Source: Planctomycetota bacterium (GTDB lineage Bacteria; Planctomycetota; Phycisphaerae; Sedimentisphaerales; Anaerohalosphaeraceae). Taken from it: a DNA stretch of 37,678 bases. The notes beneath the pieces are model-generated. The model saw only the letters and a program-made list of their open reading frames with translations, searched no databases and was not told the origin of the DNA. A program made the position numbers and the translations under genes. The number at the start of each line of letters is the position of its first letter. The first letter of the stretch is position 1. This document shows, piece after piece, positions 8,794-17,049 of this stretch. Where the stretch lies: NCBI GenBank assembly GCA_013349435.1, contig DUZQ01000026.1:1-37678 (forward strand). The letters run 5' to 3'.

Positions 8794-8994
8794 AAATAAT
8801 CTCAAGTCAACAATCAACAACCTTCAGCGCTGATATGGATTTTCCCTCTTGGTGTGTTTGGTGTCAAGAAACATTTGGTTTTACGGTGTCTTTTTTCTAT
8901 AACCAGACTATAATAAGCTCAAGATTTCGGCAGGAGGCTTGTATAGCCGGATAGAAACAGGCAGGTGGAGGGGGGGCTAAAGCCCAGCTAAATA

Positions 8995-9201
8995 TCAATC
9001 ATTCCCGGAGGATTGGCTTTCGGCGGCCTTTTGTGCTTTTTCCCGCTGAATGGCTTCATAAATTTCCTTGCGGTGCACCGAAATCTCCCGAGGTGCGTTT
9101 ATCCCAAGGCGAACCTTATCGCCCCGCACATCCACAATTGTGATCTCGATATCATCGCCGATTATTATCGACTCATCCTTTTGTCTGCTAAGGACCAACA
9201 T
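8995..9201 (-). CDS. csrA: Carbon storage regulator CsrA
   Basis: This 68-residue RNA-binding regulator begins [15 protein letters not shown] and continues with the standard CsrA strands [18 protein letters not shown] and a helix starting [16 protein letters not shown] lies 7 bases before the ATG at 9201 and decides the start. CsrA dimers bind ANGGA motifs in mRNA leaders and control translation of motility, biofilm and carbon genes. The flagellar partner gene fliW is not nearby, so it appears as a standalone global regulator. The C-terminal tail ([13 protein letters not shown]) is a little longer than the enterobacterial form. Confidence 0.96.
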   Translation of the reverse strand: MLVLSRQKDESIIIGDDIEITIVDVRGDKVRLGINAPREISVHRKEIYEAIQREKAQKAAESQSSGND

Positions 9202-9533
9202 GTTCGACTCCTTTGTCTGCTGGCCGGCCCGCATCGCTGTATATCCAAAATCTATACGCTGCTGACCAAGTTATTCCATAACTTTTATACGAACTATCTG
9301 CTGCCTTGTGTGCAAATAAACTACATATTTCCACACCTGTGAGCAATATTATGTCGCACCTATATTGTTTCGGTCATTTTCCGTTCGCCGAGCAATCAAA
9401 ATTTGGCGCTCTGTTGTGCTTCGAGTGATGTTATAGGACCCTTTAATGCATAAGTCTTTATTTTACAATTACTTAAAAAATGCAAAAAGACGTAAAAAAG
9501 ATGTCTTTGTTGTTGATTGCAGCTCCCAAACGC
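9202..9533. other. Intergenic region between csrA and a membrane-protein gene
   Basis: About 330 AT-rich bases lie between the 3' end of the unknown membrane-protein gene and the start of csrA, both on the minus strand. I see no convincing gene, no strong promoter pair and no clear terminator. Short open frames are present on the plus strand but show no domain-like sequence. The csrA promoter should lie in the part nearest 9202. Confidence 0.6.
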
Positions 9534-10517
9534 TCATTCATAGTGCTTTCGGCCCTTGTATTTTAAGGCCATCCAATAGCCGCATATTGACCCCACAGCC
9601 GCAAATGCGACCATTTGTAGCGGCAATACGGCACAGGTGGCCCGGGTGAAGAACGGCACAGGCCAGGTCCGGACCATATGCTCGAGAATATCCTGCTTTG
9701 CGGCGAAAAACGTTAATGTGAAAAACGTCAGCAATCCCGCAGAAGCCGCAGGATATACATAGCCGACATTCAGGAACTTCTTGGCTGTGAAAGCGGCAAT
9801 CCCGAAGGAAAAGGCTACCGCAAATGCTATCTGGCCGACACTTGGTTGACCAACTACCGAGCCTATCTGGCTGTCGGACATTCTGACATCCTGCGCAAGC
9901 ATTCCAATGGAAAACTGTGTGATTAGTATGGTCAGCACGATTGCCGTTATTATACTTAAGAGCTTATTTGTAAGGGAGTTATCGTTGTTGTTGTTGTCTC
10001 GAACATCTTCAAACTTGCGTCCAGCCAATCTATCAGCCGCAAGAACGCCGAAATAACTGGCTGCAAGGATTAAAACCCAGAAAAAGCCCTCCCATCGCAG
10101 GCTTGCGTAAAGAGCCTGACGGTCGGCGAGTGTGTGATTGACCCGAAGCAGAGAGGTCATATCACCGCCGCGAATACCCCATATTGCAAGGCCGGTTGGC
10201 CCGGCAAGAGGGGCGATCTTCCGGCCGTAAGGATAGCACAAAAAGTACGCGGCCCCACCGGACAAAAATGCAAGCAGCCCGCAGTTGAAAACCTCAAAAA
10301 TGGTGAACTCGCCGCCGAAAAGCGTCACGGCCCCCAACGGGTCTGTCGGTCTGACCGTGGACCAGCCCCAAAGCCCTGTCACCACCGCACCTGTAGCCAT
10401 TGACCCGATGATTCTTAATCTTGTCAGCACCGGAACACCGAAAAAGCTCAGCACTATCGGTACACCGATACCTATTGCAGCAAACGTGTTAAGTGCAACC
10501 TTCCAGGATAGCTCCAT
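9534..10517 (-). CDS. Polytopic membrane protein of unknown function
   Basis: AAAGGA lies 6-7 bases before the ATG at 10517 and fixes the start; the product has 327 residues. About eight hydrophobic segments are visible, for example near residues 7-27, 33-50, 70-92, 146-163, 184-208, 225-243, 250-273 and 295-318. A hydrophilic Asn/Asp-rich loop (DNNNNDNS, about 176-183) divides the protein. There is no transporter motif, ATP-binding site or protease motif that I recognise. It could be a permease-like or scaffold protein. It is not obviously part of an operon: gaps on both sides exceed 190 bases. Confidence 0.7.
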   Translation of the reverse strand: MELSWKVALNTFAAIGIGVPIVLSFFGVPVLTRLRIIGSMATGAVVTGLWGWSTVRPTDPLGAVTLFGGEFTIFEVFNCGLLAFLSGGAAYFLCYPYGRKIAPLAGPTGLAIWGIRGGDMTSLLRVNHTLADRQALYASLRWEGFFWVLILAASYFGVLAADRLAGRKFEDVRDNNNNDNSLTNKLLSIITAIVLTILITQFSIGMLAQDVRMSDSQIGSVVGQPSVGQIAFAVAFSFGIAAFTAKKFLNVGYVYPAASAGLLTFFTLTFFAAKQDILEHMVRTWPVPFFTRATCAVLPLQMVAFAAVGSICGYWMALKYKGRKHYE

Positions 10518-10711
10518 CAATTATCCTTTCCATATTTGCCCATTAGCCTACCAGCTATGGTCATATCAGTCAAGCAGCTTCTTGTTCGAACTTTCTGAAA
10601 TGTCCACCCGAGCGCCAAATGTATATTTGCCTGCAATCGGTATTATTAAAGAGCAGAATCCTTAATGCAGAGGTTGTGTACCGTGGTTCAGACAAACGGT
10701 GCCGTCGGTTG

Positions 10712-11257
10712 TCAATGAAAGTCAAATAGTGACTGAGTCTTGATGATAGTGATCTGGTCGGGATAGCCGTGGAATGTGTGAACATGCAGGTCTTTGCTTC
10801 GAGCCTCAAAGTCAAGGTAGCTGAATGGTTCCAGGCCGCCCACCGCCAGGCCTGGGAACTTTACAAACACACCGCGATTATGCGCAAATCTCTCCAGGTC
10901 TGTGAAACTCTGGCGATACAGATTTGCGCTCATTTTTTCAACCTGAAAATCGGTCATGTAGCTCATCGCCCTGTTCAACGTGCATTTATGGTTTCGCTGC
11001 CCTCGGAACTGAAAACGCTCGATAAGTCCCTTTTTAGGCAGTAACTGGCCCGGCAGGGCGATAAGCTCGGTAAGACATGTATCACTTGCCAATACAGTTA
11101 TCACGTGCGAACACCCGGTCGCCCAAATCAGTGCCTCGTACTTCTGAGTTCGCAGGTGCCGTTTAGCATAAATGTTGAACAACTCCGGATGCAACGAGCG
11201 TTGATACAAAGAGAACGACAACTCGCTGATAGCCAGATTGATTTTCGGTGCATCCAT
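10712..11257 (-). CDS. DUF2617 family protein
   Basis: The 181-residue soluble protein resembles DUF2617: LSFSLYQRSLHPELF near the N-terminus, YEALIWATGCSHVITV after it, FRFRGQR-type arginine-rich core (RFQFRGQRNHKC), and a C-terminal HTFHGYPDQITIIKTQSLF block. The family occurs in Planctomycetota and Actinobacteria and has no known function. AGGA lies about 7 bases upstream of the ATG at 11257, which is preferred over the in-frame TTG two codons earlier. No signal peptide is seen. It lies between unrelated minus-strand genes with no tight spacing, so the context gives no functional clue. Confidence 0.6.
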   Translation of the reverse strand: MDAPKINLAISELSFSLYQRSLHPELFNIYAKRHLRTQKYEALIWATGCSHVITVLASDTCLTELIALPGQLLPKKGLIERFQFRGQRNHKCTLNRAMSYMTDFQVEKMSANLYRQSFTDLERFAHNRGVFVKFPGLAVGGLEPFSYLDFEARSKDLHVHTFHGYPDQITIIKTQSLFDFH

Positions 11258-11449
11258 AAACAAGTCCTGTTAATTTAAGGTCAAATAACGTTTTCCCTAT
11301 TATACAACAAATGCGGTGTAAAATTCAAGTGGATTATCAGTACTGATATGGATTTTCGGTGTCCTTATCGGACGATTTTTTCGCAAGTTTGGCCTGATAA
11401 AAGACTAAGAGCGGGAAAATATTTTTACAAATTTTTACTGCCTGCACCG

Positions 11450-12298
11450 TCAACCCGCTTCTATCAGGTAAGCGTTAACCACCGCGGCGATAATGTTGTA
11501 AAAAGCGTGGGTTCCCGCCGTTATTCCGAAACCACGGACAGCGAAAAGAACCGCAAAATAAACGCCGGCAAGTGCCCGGAATATAAACCTTCCCGGCGTG
11601 AAAACCTCCCCAAAACCGAAGCTGCCGTTGACGAAGAATATGTGGTGGTGCGCACTGAAAAGCACCGCCGAGATTAAAACGGAAAGTACAACGGAACGCA
11701 TCCGGCTCAGGCCCAAAAAATCCTGAAACAGCACCATCAGCAGACAAATCAGTATAAGCCTGAAAACCAGTTCCTCATAAATACCCGCCCCAATTCCGGT
11801 TATGATATCAATGAGCAATCGAGGCGTACCGGCGGTGTATCCCCCGGCTGCCTGCAGGGTCGCCGAATCGGCGGAGTGATTTACCAGCATGCTGAGCACT
11901 ACCAGCGGGACTGCAAGCAGGATGCACTCTAACGTCATCGGTACAAAATCTTTTGCGCTTACCGCCCAGCGCATCCGGGATGTTAGCTGAAGAGCTACTA
12001 AAATTATCACTACCACCAGAGGTGTCGCCAGCCACGTCAAACGCTCTGAGAATCCGAGAAGCTCAAGAAGATTTTGGACCCATACAAAAGCCACAACCCT
12101 TATCTGCGGCCGGGCAAGGGCCTCGCTTAGTTGGGCGGGACTGATTAAGATTGTGCCGATTTCGTATAAAAAGATAAATAACGCCAGATACGCAAGGGCA
12201 TAGATTGGTCGCGATGTACGGTCAAGGTATGAGTCCCGCAAGAAAGTGCACAGTTGACTTGCGCTGTCTTTGTTTTTATCTTTCGTTCTGTCAGTCAT
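11450..12298 (-). CDS. CPBP family intramembrane metalloprotease
   Basis: The 282-residue protein has a cytoplasmic N-terminus and about eight membrane segments. The CPBP (Abi/CaaX protease-like) motifs are all present: EELVFR at residues 175-180 (two Glu and an Arg), FSAHHH at 214-219, and HAFYN with His264 and Asn268. The family includes Rce1-like CAAX proteases and many bacterial proteins involved in peptide processing or immunity to bacteriocins; the substrate cannot be told here. The ATG at 12298 has no clear ribosome-binding site. It appears to be a single gene. Confidence 0.88.
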   Translation of the reverse strand: MTDRTKDKNKDSASQLCTFLRDSYLDRTSRPIYALAYLALFIFLYEIGTILISPAQLSEALARPQIRVVAFVWVQNLLELLGFSERLTWLATPLVVVIILVALQLTSRMRWAVSAKDFVPMTLECILLAVPLVVLSMLVNHSADSATLQAAGGYTAGTPRLLIDIITGIGAGIYEELVFRLILICLLMVLFQDFLGLSRMRSVVLSVLISAVLFSAHHHIFFVNGSFGFGEVFTPGRFIFRALAGVYFAVLFAVRGFGITAGTHAFYNIIAAVVNAYLIEAG

Positions 12299-12340
12299 TG
12301 TTTAATATCTGGTTGTTAGTATTTAATCATTAGTACATAG

Positions 12341-12360
12341 ATTCCCGCTTGCGCGGGAAT
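12341..12360. repeat. ATTCCCGC palindrome (dispersed repeat family)
   Basis: ATTCCCGC, a TTGC loop and GCGGGAAT form a perfect 8-bp stem, followed by GAC. Read on the minus strand it starts GTCATTCCCGC, the same layout as the copy at 29501-29526 and the related element ends at 266-294 and 365-392. Confidence 0.7.
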
Positions 12361-12480
12361 GACAAAACAGACAGATGCCATGGCCTATGAACTTAAAGCT
12401 CCAACGACCAAATGTAAAGAAAAAACACCACAACCCCGGGTGCATCTGACGTTTGTGGGTAAAAAAAATTCATAACCTCA

Positions 12481-12573
12481 TAAGCCCTGAACGGGCGACA
12501 TAATATAGCCCAGGGCGCAAGCCCTGGGCCATCGAGCCAAACACTTATTTTAAGCCCTGAAAGGGCGACATAA
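12481..12573. repeat. Two TAAGCCCTGAAnGGGCGACATAA repeats around a palindrome
   Basis: A 22-base block occurs at 12481-12502 and again at 12551-12572 with one substitution and a 70-base period. Each contains an imperfect GCCCTG/CGGGC-type stem. Between them CCCAGGGC and GCCCTGGG form another hairpin. The repeat is typical of intergenic palindromic families rather than of a gene. Confidence 0.7.
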
Positions 12574-12792
12574 GCCTTTATTAAGAATTTCGCCGTCTTG
12601 TAAAAAATCCACCTACAAACTAAAGATGCACTCCACAACCCCAGATGACTGTCCCAAAGTTGAATAGGGACGTTTAGCGGGCCATTTCGGATTGCCTCTG
12701 GCCTATGTATGGCAAAAACCCATCAATCCTTTCAGAAATACAGGTCTTATACTTATTCTTTTTGCATATATTTCAAAAAATGCAGGATTTTT

Positions 12793-12822
12793 TTGACCCC
12801 CTTCATCAGAAACGAGTAAAAT
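12793..12822 (+). promoter_or_regulatory. Possible promoter of the small exported protein gene
   Basis: TTGACC (12793-12798) and TAAAAT (12817-12822) are separated by 18 bases, about 165 bases upstream of the gene at 12986. The long leader this implies could carry regulation. Assignment is by consensus only. Confidence 0.35.
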
Positions 12823-12985
12823 TGCTTTTCACAAATATTGGGTGGAATTTAACGTTGGTCGGAGCAATTTAACAATCTTTCATTCAAGGGACTGAAAAAA
12901 CCTTTGCCCTCTGCTGCGGATGGTCTGCGGTCCGGGATATATACGGGCAGGTTGAGGAAAATAATCATTTAAGAGGAGAACTGAA

Positions 12986-13531
12986 ATGTCTGGAAACAAA
13001 GTAAATCTAATATTGTTGGCATTGGTGTTGTGTCTGGTGTTGGCGGTGGTACCGGTTGTCGCAAAGGGGCCGAGCCGTGTTGCCGGAAATTCAAAAATGG
13101 GGCATCTGTATCTTGTTGAAAAGAACCCTGCGGATCCCAACTGGCCGGCCGTTGCAGGTGGAGCTTGGGGCAAGATGACATACAGAACCACGGCGCCGAA
13201 ATTCAGATTCGTTTTCAACAGCCACGCCCTGGTGCCGGGTCAGGATTACACACTGATCTACTATCCCGACAAGGAAGGCAATCCATGGCCCAGGGCCGAC
13301 ATTATTTGCCTCGGCAGCGACAGGGCCGATGAAGAAGGAAACGTTCATATCAAAAAGGTGGTCGATACCGGCGATCTGCCCAATCCGGAAACCGACATCA
13401 ACGAAGGTGCGAAAATCTGGCTCGTTCTGTCGGATGATATTGACTGCGATGAAGAGATGATTTTTGGATGGAATCCGACCGAGTATCTGTTCGAGTATGA
13501 CCTTATTATGTTTGATTCGACGCTGGACTGA
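12986..13531 (+). CDS. Small exported protein of unknown function
   Basis: The 181-residue protein has a clear signal peptide (hydrophobic residues 7-25, likely cleavage after VVA or nearby), so it is probably periplasmic or secreted. AGGAG lies about 7 bases before the ATG. The mature part is rich in aromatic and acidic residues. It has an AWGKMTY block, then TLIYYPDKEGNPWPRADIICLG, a sheet-like sequence reminiscent of small beta-sandwich domains, and an acidic C-terminus. I do not recognise an enzyme motif. An excellent terminator follows directly, so it is a single-gene transcript. Confidence 0.75.
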   Translation: MSGNKVNLILLALVLCLVLAVVPVVAKGPSRVAGNSKMGHLYLVEKNPADPNWPAVAGGAWGKMTYRTTAPKFRFVFNSHALVPGQDYTLIYYPDKEGNPWPRADIICLGSDRADEEGNVHIKKVVDTGDLPNPETDINEGAKIWLVLSDDIDCDEEMIFGWNPTEYLFEYDLIMFDSTLD

Positions 13532-13567
13532 TTTCGAAGCGCTTCGTTAATCAGCGAAGAGCAAAAA

Positions 13568-13602
13568 GAGGCGGCGGGATAAACCTTCCGCCGCCTCCTT
13601 TA
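13568..13602 (+). terminator. Rho-independent terminator
   Basis: GAGGCGGCGG (13568-13577) pairs perfectly with CCGCCGCCTC (13588-13597) around a 10-base loop. A T-run follows and an A-run precedes it, so it may work from both directions. It lies 36 bases after the exported-protein gene and would also serve the minus-strand lipoprotein gene. Confidence 0.88.
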
Positions 13603-13718
13603 TATCCAGCAATAATCACAAGATTTTGTGCGACTCTCGTTGTAGTATTCGGCCTGTCCCCGTGCATCACGTACAACGCGTCTGCGTCTGTTTACACGAC
13701 CTCAACCGGGCCTGATGC

Positions 13719-13943
13719 TCAGGGCATCTCGCTTTCTTCCTGTGTCAGTTCGCCTTCTATCCTGTCAAGCTCATCGCCCATATTTTCGGTGTTTATCTCA
13801 CTCTCGGCCTCGGCTTCATAATCGACTGCGGTCTTGCCGCCCTGGTCTGCAGGAGCGCTTTGGGACGAACTTTTTTTGCACCCATGCAGGCAAACCAAAA
13901 TCACCATAACCAGAATAATCAAAACCAATGCTTTTTTTGCCAT
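13719..13943 (-). CDS. Small acidic lipoprotein
   Basis: The ATG at 13943 follows GGGAGA at a good distance; an in-frame ATG nine codons upstream is less likely. The 74-residue product has a lipoprotein signal with hydrophobic residues 5-19 and Cys22 in LHGC. The mature part is short, Ser/Gln/Asp/Glu-rich and probably unstructured. The family is not recognised. It is encoded 61 bases downstream of the basic exported protein on the same strand, which suggests joint expression at the cell envelope. Confidence 0.65.
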   Translation of the reverse strand: MAKKALVLIILVMVILVCLHGCKKSSSQSAPADQGGKTAVDYEAEAESEINTENMGDELDRIEGELTQEESEMP

Positions 13944-14004
13944 TTTTGATTCTCCCTTAAAATCTTTCACAACTTATCAATGAATCACGTCAACCGGCCC
14001 GTAG

Positions 14005-14799
14005 CTAATCATCACTGTCATCTTCGGCCTCATCGGAATCATCGTCCCCGCCTTTATCCTTGTCTTTGTCCGCTTGGGCCTTTTCCTTTTTATCTTCGGC
14101 TTTGACTTTAGCTTCGGTGCTTTTGCCCGACTCTTCTTTGCCGGACTTTGCCCCGAGTTCGCCGGCCCTTCCCATTCGCTGCTCAAGACGCTTGAGCTTA
14201 TTGTCGTAGCGATTTTGCTCTCTTTCAATCAGCTTGTTCACACGGGCCAATGTTTTTTCATTACCCTGCTCGCGCGCCAACTCCGCAATTCGCTCAAGGC
14301 GTGCCGACCGCTTTAAGTGCTTGGCTTCTTCACGGGCCATCTGCTGTTCAAAGGCCTTGAGCTGTTGCTGATGACCCTTGCCTTTGGCAATTTTTTCTTC
14401 GGCGTCGGCCTTTTTTTCTTTGCCTTTTTCTCCGCGATCCCCTCTTTGAGCACCCCCGCCTTTTGCCTCAGCCTGACGCTCCTGAGTGCGCCGCCGAACA
14501 CGTTGCCGCTCCTGCTGTTGCTCCTTTGAGCCTTTAATATCACTCTGTCGAGTGCGCCGCCCGGCTCGTTGCCGCTCCTGCTGTTGCTTCTGCACATCCT
14601 GACGCTTGGGCTTATCGGCCCGGCGGCGAGCTTCCTTCCTCTTGCCGGCACCTTTGCCTTTCTCTGCATGCTGGGACTTTTGAGCACCCCTTCCAGCACC
14701 GGCACCTTTGCCTTTGCCCTTGCCCTTGCCCTGCGCAAAACCGATTGACCAGTCAAATAAGAAAATCAGCACCACAATTGAAATAAGTAACCTTTTCAT
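14005..14799 (-). CDS. Exported low-complexity charged protein
   Basis: The 264-residue protein has an N-terminal signal peptide (hydrophobic residues 3-20, FAQ cleavage site) and then almost pure Lys/Arg/Glu/Gln/Gly/Ala sequence. It has a GKGKGKGKG stretch, two related QQQERQR-containing blocks, a probable coiled coil at about 145-215, and a strongly acidic tail ending in Asp/Glu/Ser. The middle is very basic and the tail very acidic, a polarity that could bind nucleic acid, cell-wall polymer or a partner. AGGAGCG precedes the ATG at 14799. No named domain is recognised. The open frame and signal peptide argue for a real gene despite the simple composition. Confidence 0.7.
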   Translation of the reverse strand: MKRLLISIVVLIFLFDWSIGFAQGKGKGKGKGAGAGRGAQKSQHAEKGKGAGKRKEARRRADKPKRQDVQKQQQERQRAGRRTRQSDIKGSKEQQQERQRVRRRTQERQAEAKGGGAQRGDRGEKGKEKKADAEEKIAKGKGHQQQLKAFEQQMAREEAKHLKRSARLERIAELAREQGNEKTLARVNKLIEREQNRYDNKLKRLEQRMGRAGELGAKSGKEESGKSTEAKVKAEDKKEKAQADKDKDKGGDDDSDEAEDDSDD

Positions 14800-15153
14800 G
14801 ACTGTTCGCTCCTAAAAATTCTGCCCCATTTAGATATACCAAAACAACAAACATCCGCTACCGGAACAACTGAACAATATTATACTACTTTTTCGCAGGA
14901 GGTGGCAAAAAAACCCCCTTTCCCCCTTCAACTTTTCTCCAAACAATCCGGGTCGATAAGGTGTGGCCGGTGCCGCGGAAAAACGGGCGTTTATTTGCAC
15001 CCTGAAGCGATTTTTGGCGGCTTTATCCTTGAAATTGCCGCCGATTTTTGCTATAATAATGCCACTGTAAATGGGGTAAAATTTTGTATTCTACTACCAA
15101 ATTTCGGGAAAACAGTTGCAAATTATCGGGCGCGGATCTTTGGGTGGTTTTTT
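14800..15153. other. Intergenic region upstream of the PEP-CTERM gene
   Basis: This gap of about 350 bases between divergent genes holds the promoter at 15029-15057 for the PEP-CTERM gene and, at its left end, the leader of the charged-protein gene. An open frame extends into it from the PEP-CTERM gene, but it lies upstream of the promoter and has no signal-like start. No other gene is seen. Confidence 0.65.
15029..15057 (+). promoter_or_regulatory. Sigma-70 promoter of the PEP-CTERM gene
   Basis: TTGAAA (15029-15034) and a perfect TATAAT (15052-15057) are 17 bases apart, 97 bases before the chosen ATG. Its position rules out the upstream in-frame start at 14902 for transcripts from this promoter. 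Confidence 0.65.
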
Positions 15154-15828
15154 ATGACTGGGTCAATCAGAAATCTGTTCTTTATATTATCTGTAGTTTT
15201 AACTGTCGGGCCGGGCATAGTTCCCGAAGCACATGGGGTCATTACTTCAAATCCCCTCCTGCCCCCCGACACGGGAGCATACTTGTCGAAGCAGCAAATC
15301 ACAACGTACACCGCTCCGGGATTAGACATTATCGCAACGGAGCATTTATTCGACCCGCTTGCAGCTACCGCAGTAAGAACTCAGGTCGGTGCAGATGAAC
15401 TGGAAACGTTCGATTCGATTTTTACCGCCGATTTTAATATTTTCCTCGCCGGTTCAACATCGGTCAGCAGCATCGGAGAGCTGACCGGCCCGGCAAGCAT
15501 TTTGACACACCAAAAGTGGGATACTACTACAGGCTCCTTTGACAGTGAGATATTATCGATGGAACTGGCCGGTCAGGTCGAGGGAATATCGCTTCTCATA
15601 CGCGAAAGCCCAAGCTTACTTTCGCTCGGCCAGACATTAATCTCCGACATCGGTGGCGGATTGTATTCCATCGAAAGCTTTTTCGACGTCTTCACCGAGC
15701 TTTCCGTTGACGGCGGAGCGACCTGGATACCGGCTAACGACTCGATACGTATGGTATTGGTTATTCCGGAGCCGGCAACTATCGCTATCCTTGCTCTTGG
15801 TGCCCTGATGATGTCACGGAAACACTGA
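15154..15828 (+). CDS. PEP-CTERM sorting domain protein
   Basis: The start at 15154 gives a normal signal peptide (residues 5-27, ending EAHG) and lies downstream of the promoter; GGTGG is upstream. The 224-residue protein ends with a PEP-CTERM tail: VIPEPATIAILALGAL followed by MMSRKH, which is the Pro-Glu-Pro motif, membrane segment and basic end recognised by exosortase. It should be exported, then processed and anchored or released at the surface. The middle is Thr/Ser-rich and beta-like with no enzyme motif. No exosortase gene is in this window, so it must be supplied elsewhere. It seems to be a single gene. Confidence 0.85.
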   Translation: MTGSIRNLFFILSVVLTVGPGIVPEAHGVITSNPLLPPDTGAYLSKQQITTYTAPGLDIIATEHLFDPLAATAVRTQVGADELETFDSIFTADFNIFLAGSTSVSSIGELTGPASILTHQKWDTTTGSFDSEILSMELAGQVEGISLLIRESPSLLSLGQTLISDIGGGLYSIESFFDVFTELSVDGGATWIPANDSIRMVLVIPEPATIAILALGALMMSRKH

Positions 15829-15948
15829 TTTGTTATTTTACTCAAACCGACCGTTACCCGCTCACCGCCCCCCTCTCTTCACTGGGTTGACAATCTCTGG
15901 CGGGGATGAGTTTGGCGGTCACAGGATTTTTGACTCGTTCGGCTAATC

Positions 15949-17046
15949 CTAATCGGTATATTCCCGGCCGTCGGCATCACCTTTGTGTATTCTTTTGCGC
16001 ATTTGGGCTGAATCTTGCGCATTATTAACGGCTGCGTCGTAGGTTATTTCGCCAGATTCATAAAGCTCGAAAAGTGAATCATCCATCGAGTGCATTCCCT
16101 GGCGCCGGCCGGTCTGCATCACACTTACAAGCTGATGAAACTCATTTTCACGGATATGCCTTCTGGCCGGTGCATTGACCAGAAGCAGTTCTGTGGCAAG
16201 TACCCGGCGTTTCTTATCAGCCGAAGGCACCAGTCGCTGGGCTAAAATGCCTTTTAGACAATTTGCCAATTGTGTTACCACCTGTGAACGCTGGTTGTCG
16301 GGAAACACCGATACGATGCGTTCTACTGTCTGGAATGTGTTCGGCGTGTGGCAGGTGGCGATAACCAGATGGCCCGTCTCCGCCGCCGTAAGAGCTGTGG
16401 CGGTCGTGTCCAGATCGCGCATCTCTCCTATGCATATCACATCGGGGTCCTGGCGAAGAACATGTATTAATGCTGCCGCGAAAGACTTTACGTCAATATA
16501 CAATTCCTGCTGAACAATAGCCGCCTTTTTTTGTGGATGCAAATATTCAACAGGGTCTTCGATAGTGATGATTTTACAACGGCGCTCACTGTTTATAAGG
16601 TCAATCATAAAATTCATTGTCGTAGTCTTGCCGCTGCCGGTCGGACCCGTTACAAGTACAAGACCGCTCGACAAGCGGGTAAAGTCTTCTATCTGTTCCG
16701 GCAGATGCAACTCGCTGCGCGTTTTGATGTGGTCGGTTACGGGGCGCAGGGCCATTTCAGGATTGTTCGCCTTGTAATAAATGGATATTCTAAAACGCCC
16801 GAACTTATCATCGAATACGCTGCAGCATATTTGCCAATCCTGCTCAAAAACCTTCTGCTGCTCTTCGTTGAGGAGGCTATAACATAACCGTTTCGTGTCG
16901 TCCCTGTTAAGAGGCGGTGCATCGGCAAGAATAATTTCCCCGTTTATCCTGAACAACGGCGGCAGGCCTGCAACGATATGAATATCCGATGCATCTGCGC
17001 GCCGGGCAAGAGATAAAATACGCTGTATTTCCGCCGATATAGCCAT
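15949..17046 (-). CDS. pilT: PilT-type secretion/retraction ATPase
   Basis: The 365-residue protein is a complete PilT/GspE-family ATPase of usual PilT length: an N-terminal PAS-like domain (ASDIHIVAGLPPLFRINGE), Walker A GPTGSGKT at residues 134-141, an Asp box IITIEDPVEY, Walker B DPDVICIGEMRD near 201, and a His box TGHLVIATCHT near 224. PilT hexamers depolymerise type IV pili and drive retraction. No pilus structural gene is nearby. It is the last gene of the nine-gene operon, starting 3 bases after the TPR gene. The AIRNLIRE motif of canonical PilT is altered (ARRHIRENEFHQL), so a PilT-like role outside pilus retraction is possible. Confidence 0.88.
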   Translation of the reverse strand: MAISAEIQRILSLARRADASDIHIVAGLPPLFRINGEIILADAPPLNRDDTKRLCYSLLNEEQQKVFEQDWQICCSVFDDKFGRFRISIYYKANNPEMALRPVTDHIKTRSELHLPEQIEDFTRLSSGLVLVTGPTGSGKTTTMNFMIDLINSERRCKIITIEDPVEYLHPQKKAAIVQQELYIDVKSFAAALIHVLRQDPDVICIGEMRDLDTTATALTAAETGHLVIATCHTPNTFQTVERIVSVFPDNQRSQVVTQLANCLKGILAQRLVPSADKKRRVLATELLLVNAPARRHIRENEFHQLVSVMQTGRRQGMHSMDDSLFELYESGEITYDAAVNNAQDSAQMRKRIHKGDADGREYTD

Positions 17047-17049
17047 AAT

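Larger units (their letters stand above)
12299..12985. other. Long intergenic region with palindromic repeats
   Basis: Nearly 690 bases separate the divergent CPBP gene and the small exported protein gene. It holds an ATTCCCGC/GCGGGAAT palindrome (12341-12360), two copies of a TAAGCCCTGA-type repeat (12481 and 12551), a CCCAGGGC/GCCCTGGG palindrome between them, and a likely promoter near 12793-12822. CACAACCCC also occurs twice, flanking the repeat block. No gene is supported. Confidence 0.7.

Noticed and set aside
12481..12573. Two-repeat CRISPR-like array (70-base period)
   Set aside because: Only two copies, each internally palindromic, with a palindromic rather than unique spacer and no cas genes. 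It fits an intergenic palindromic repeat.
14313..14756. 147-codon frame opposite the charged protein
   Set aside because: Same strand, different frame as the charged exported protein; low-complexity sequence easily gives long alternative frames. The chosen frame has a signal peptide and ribosome-binding site.
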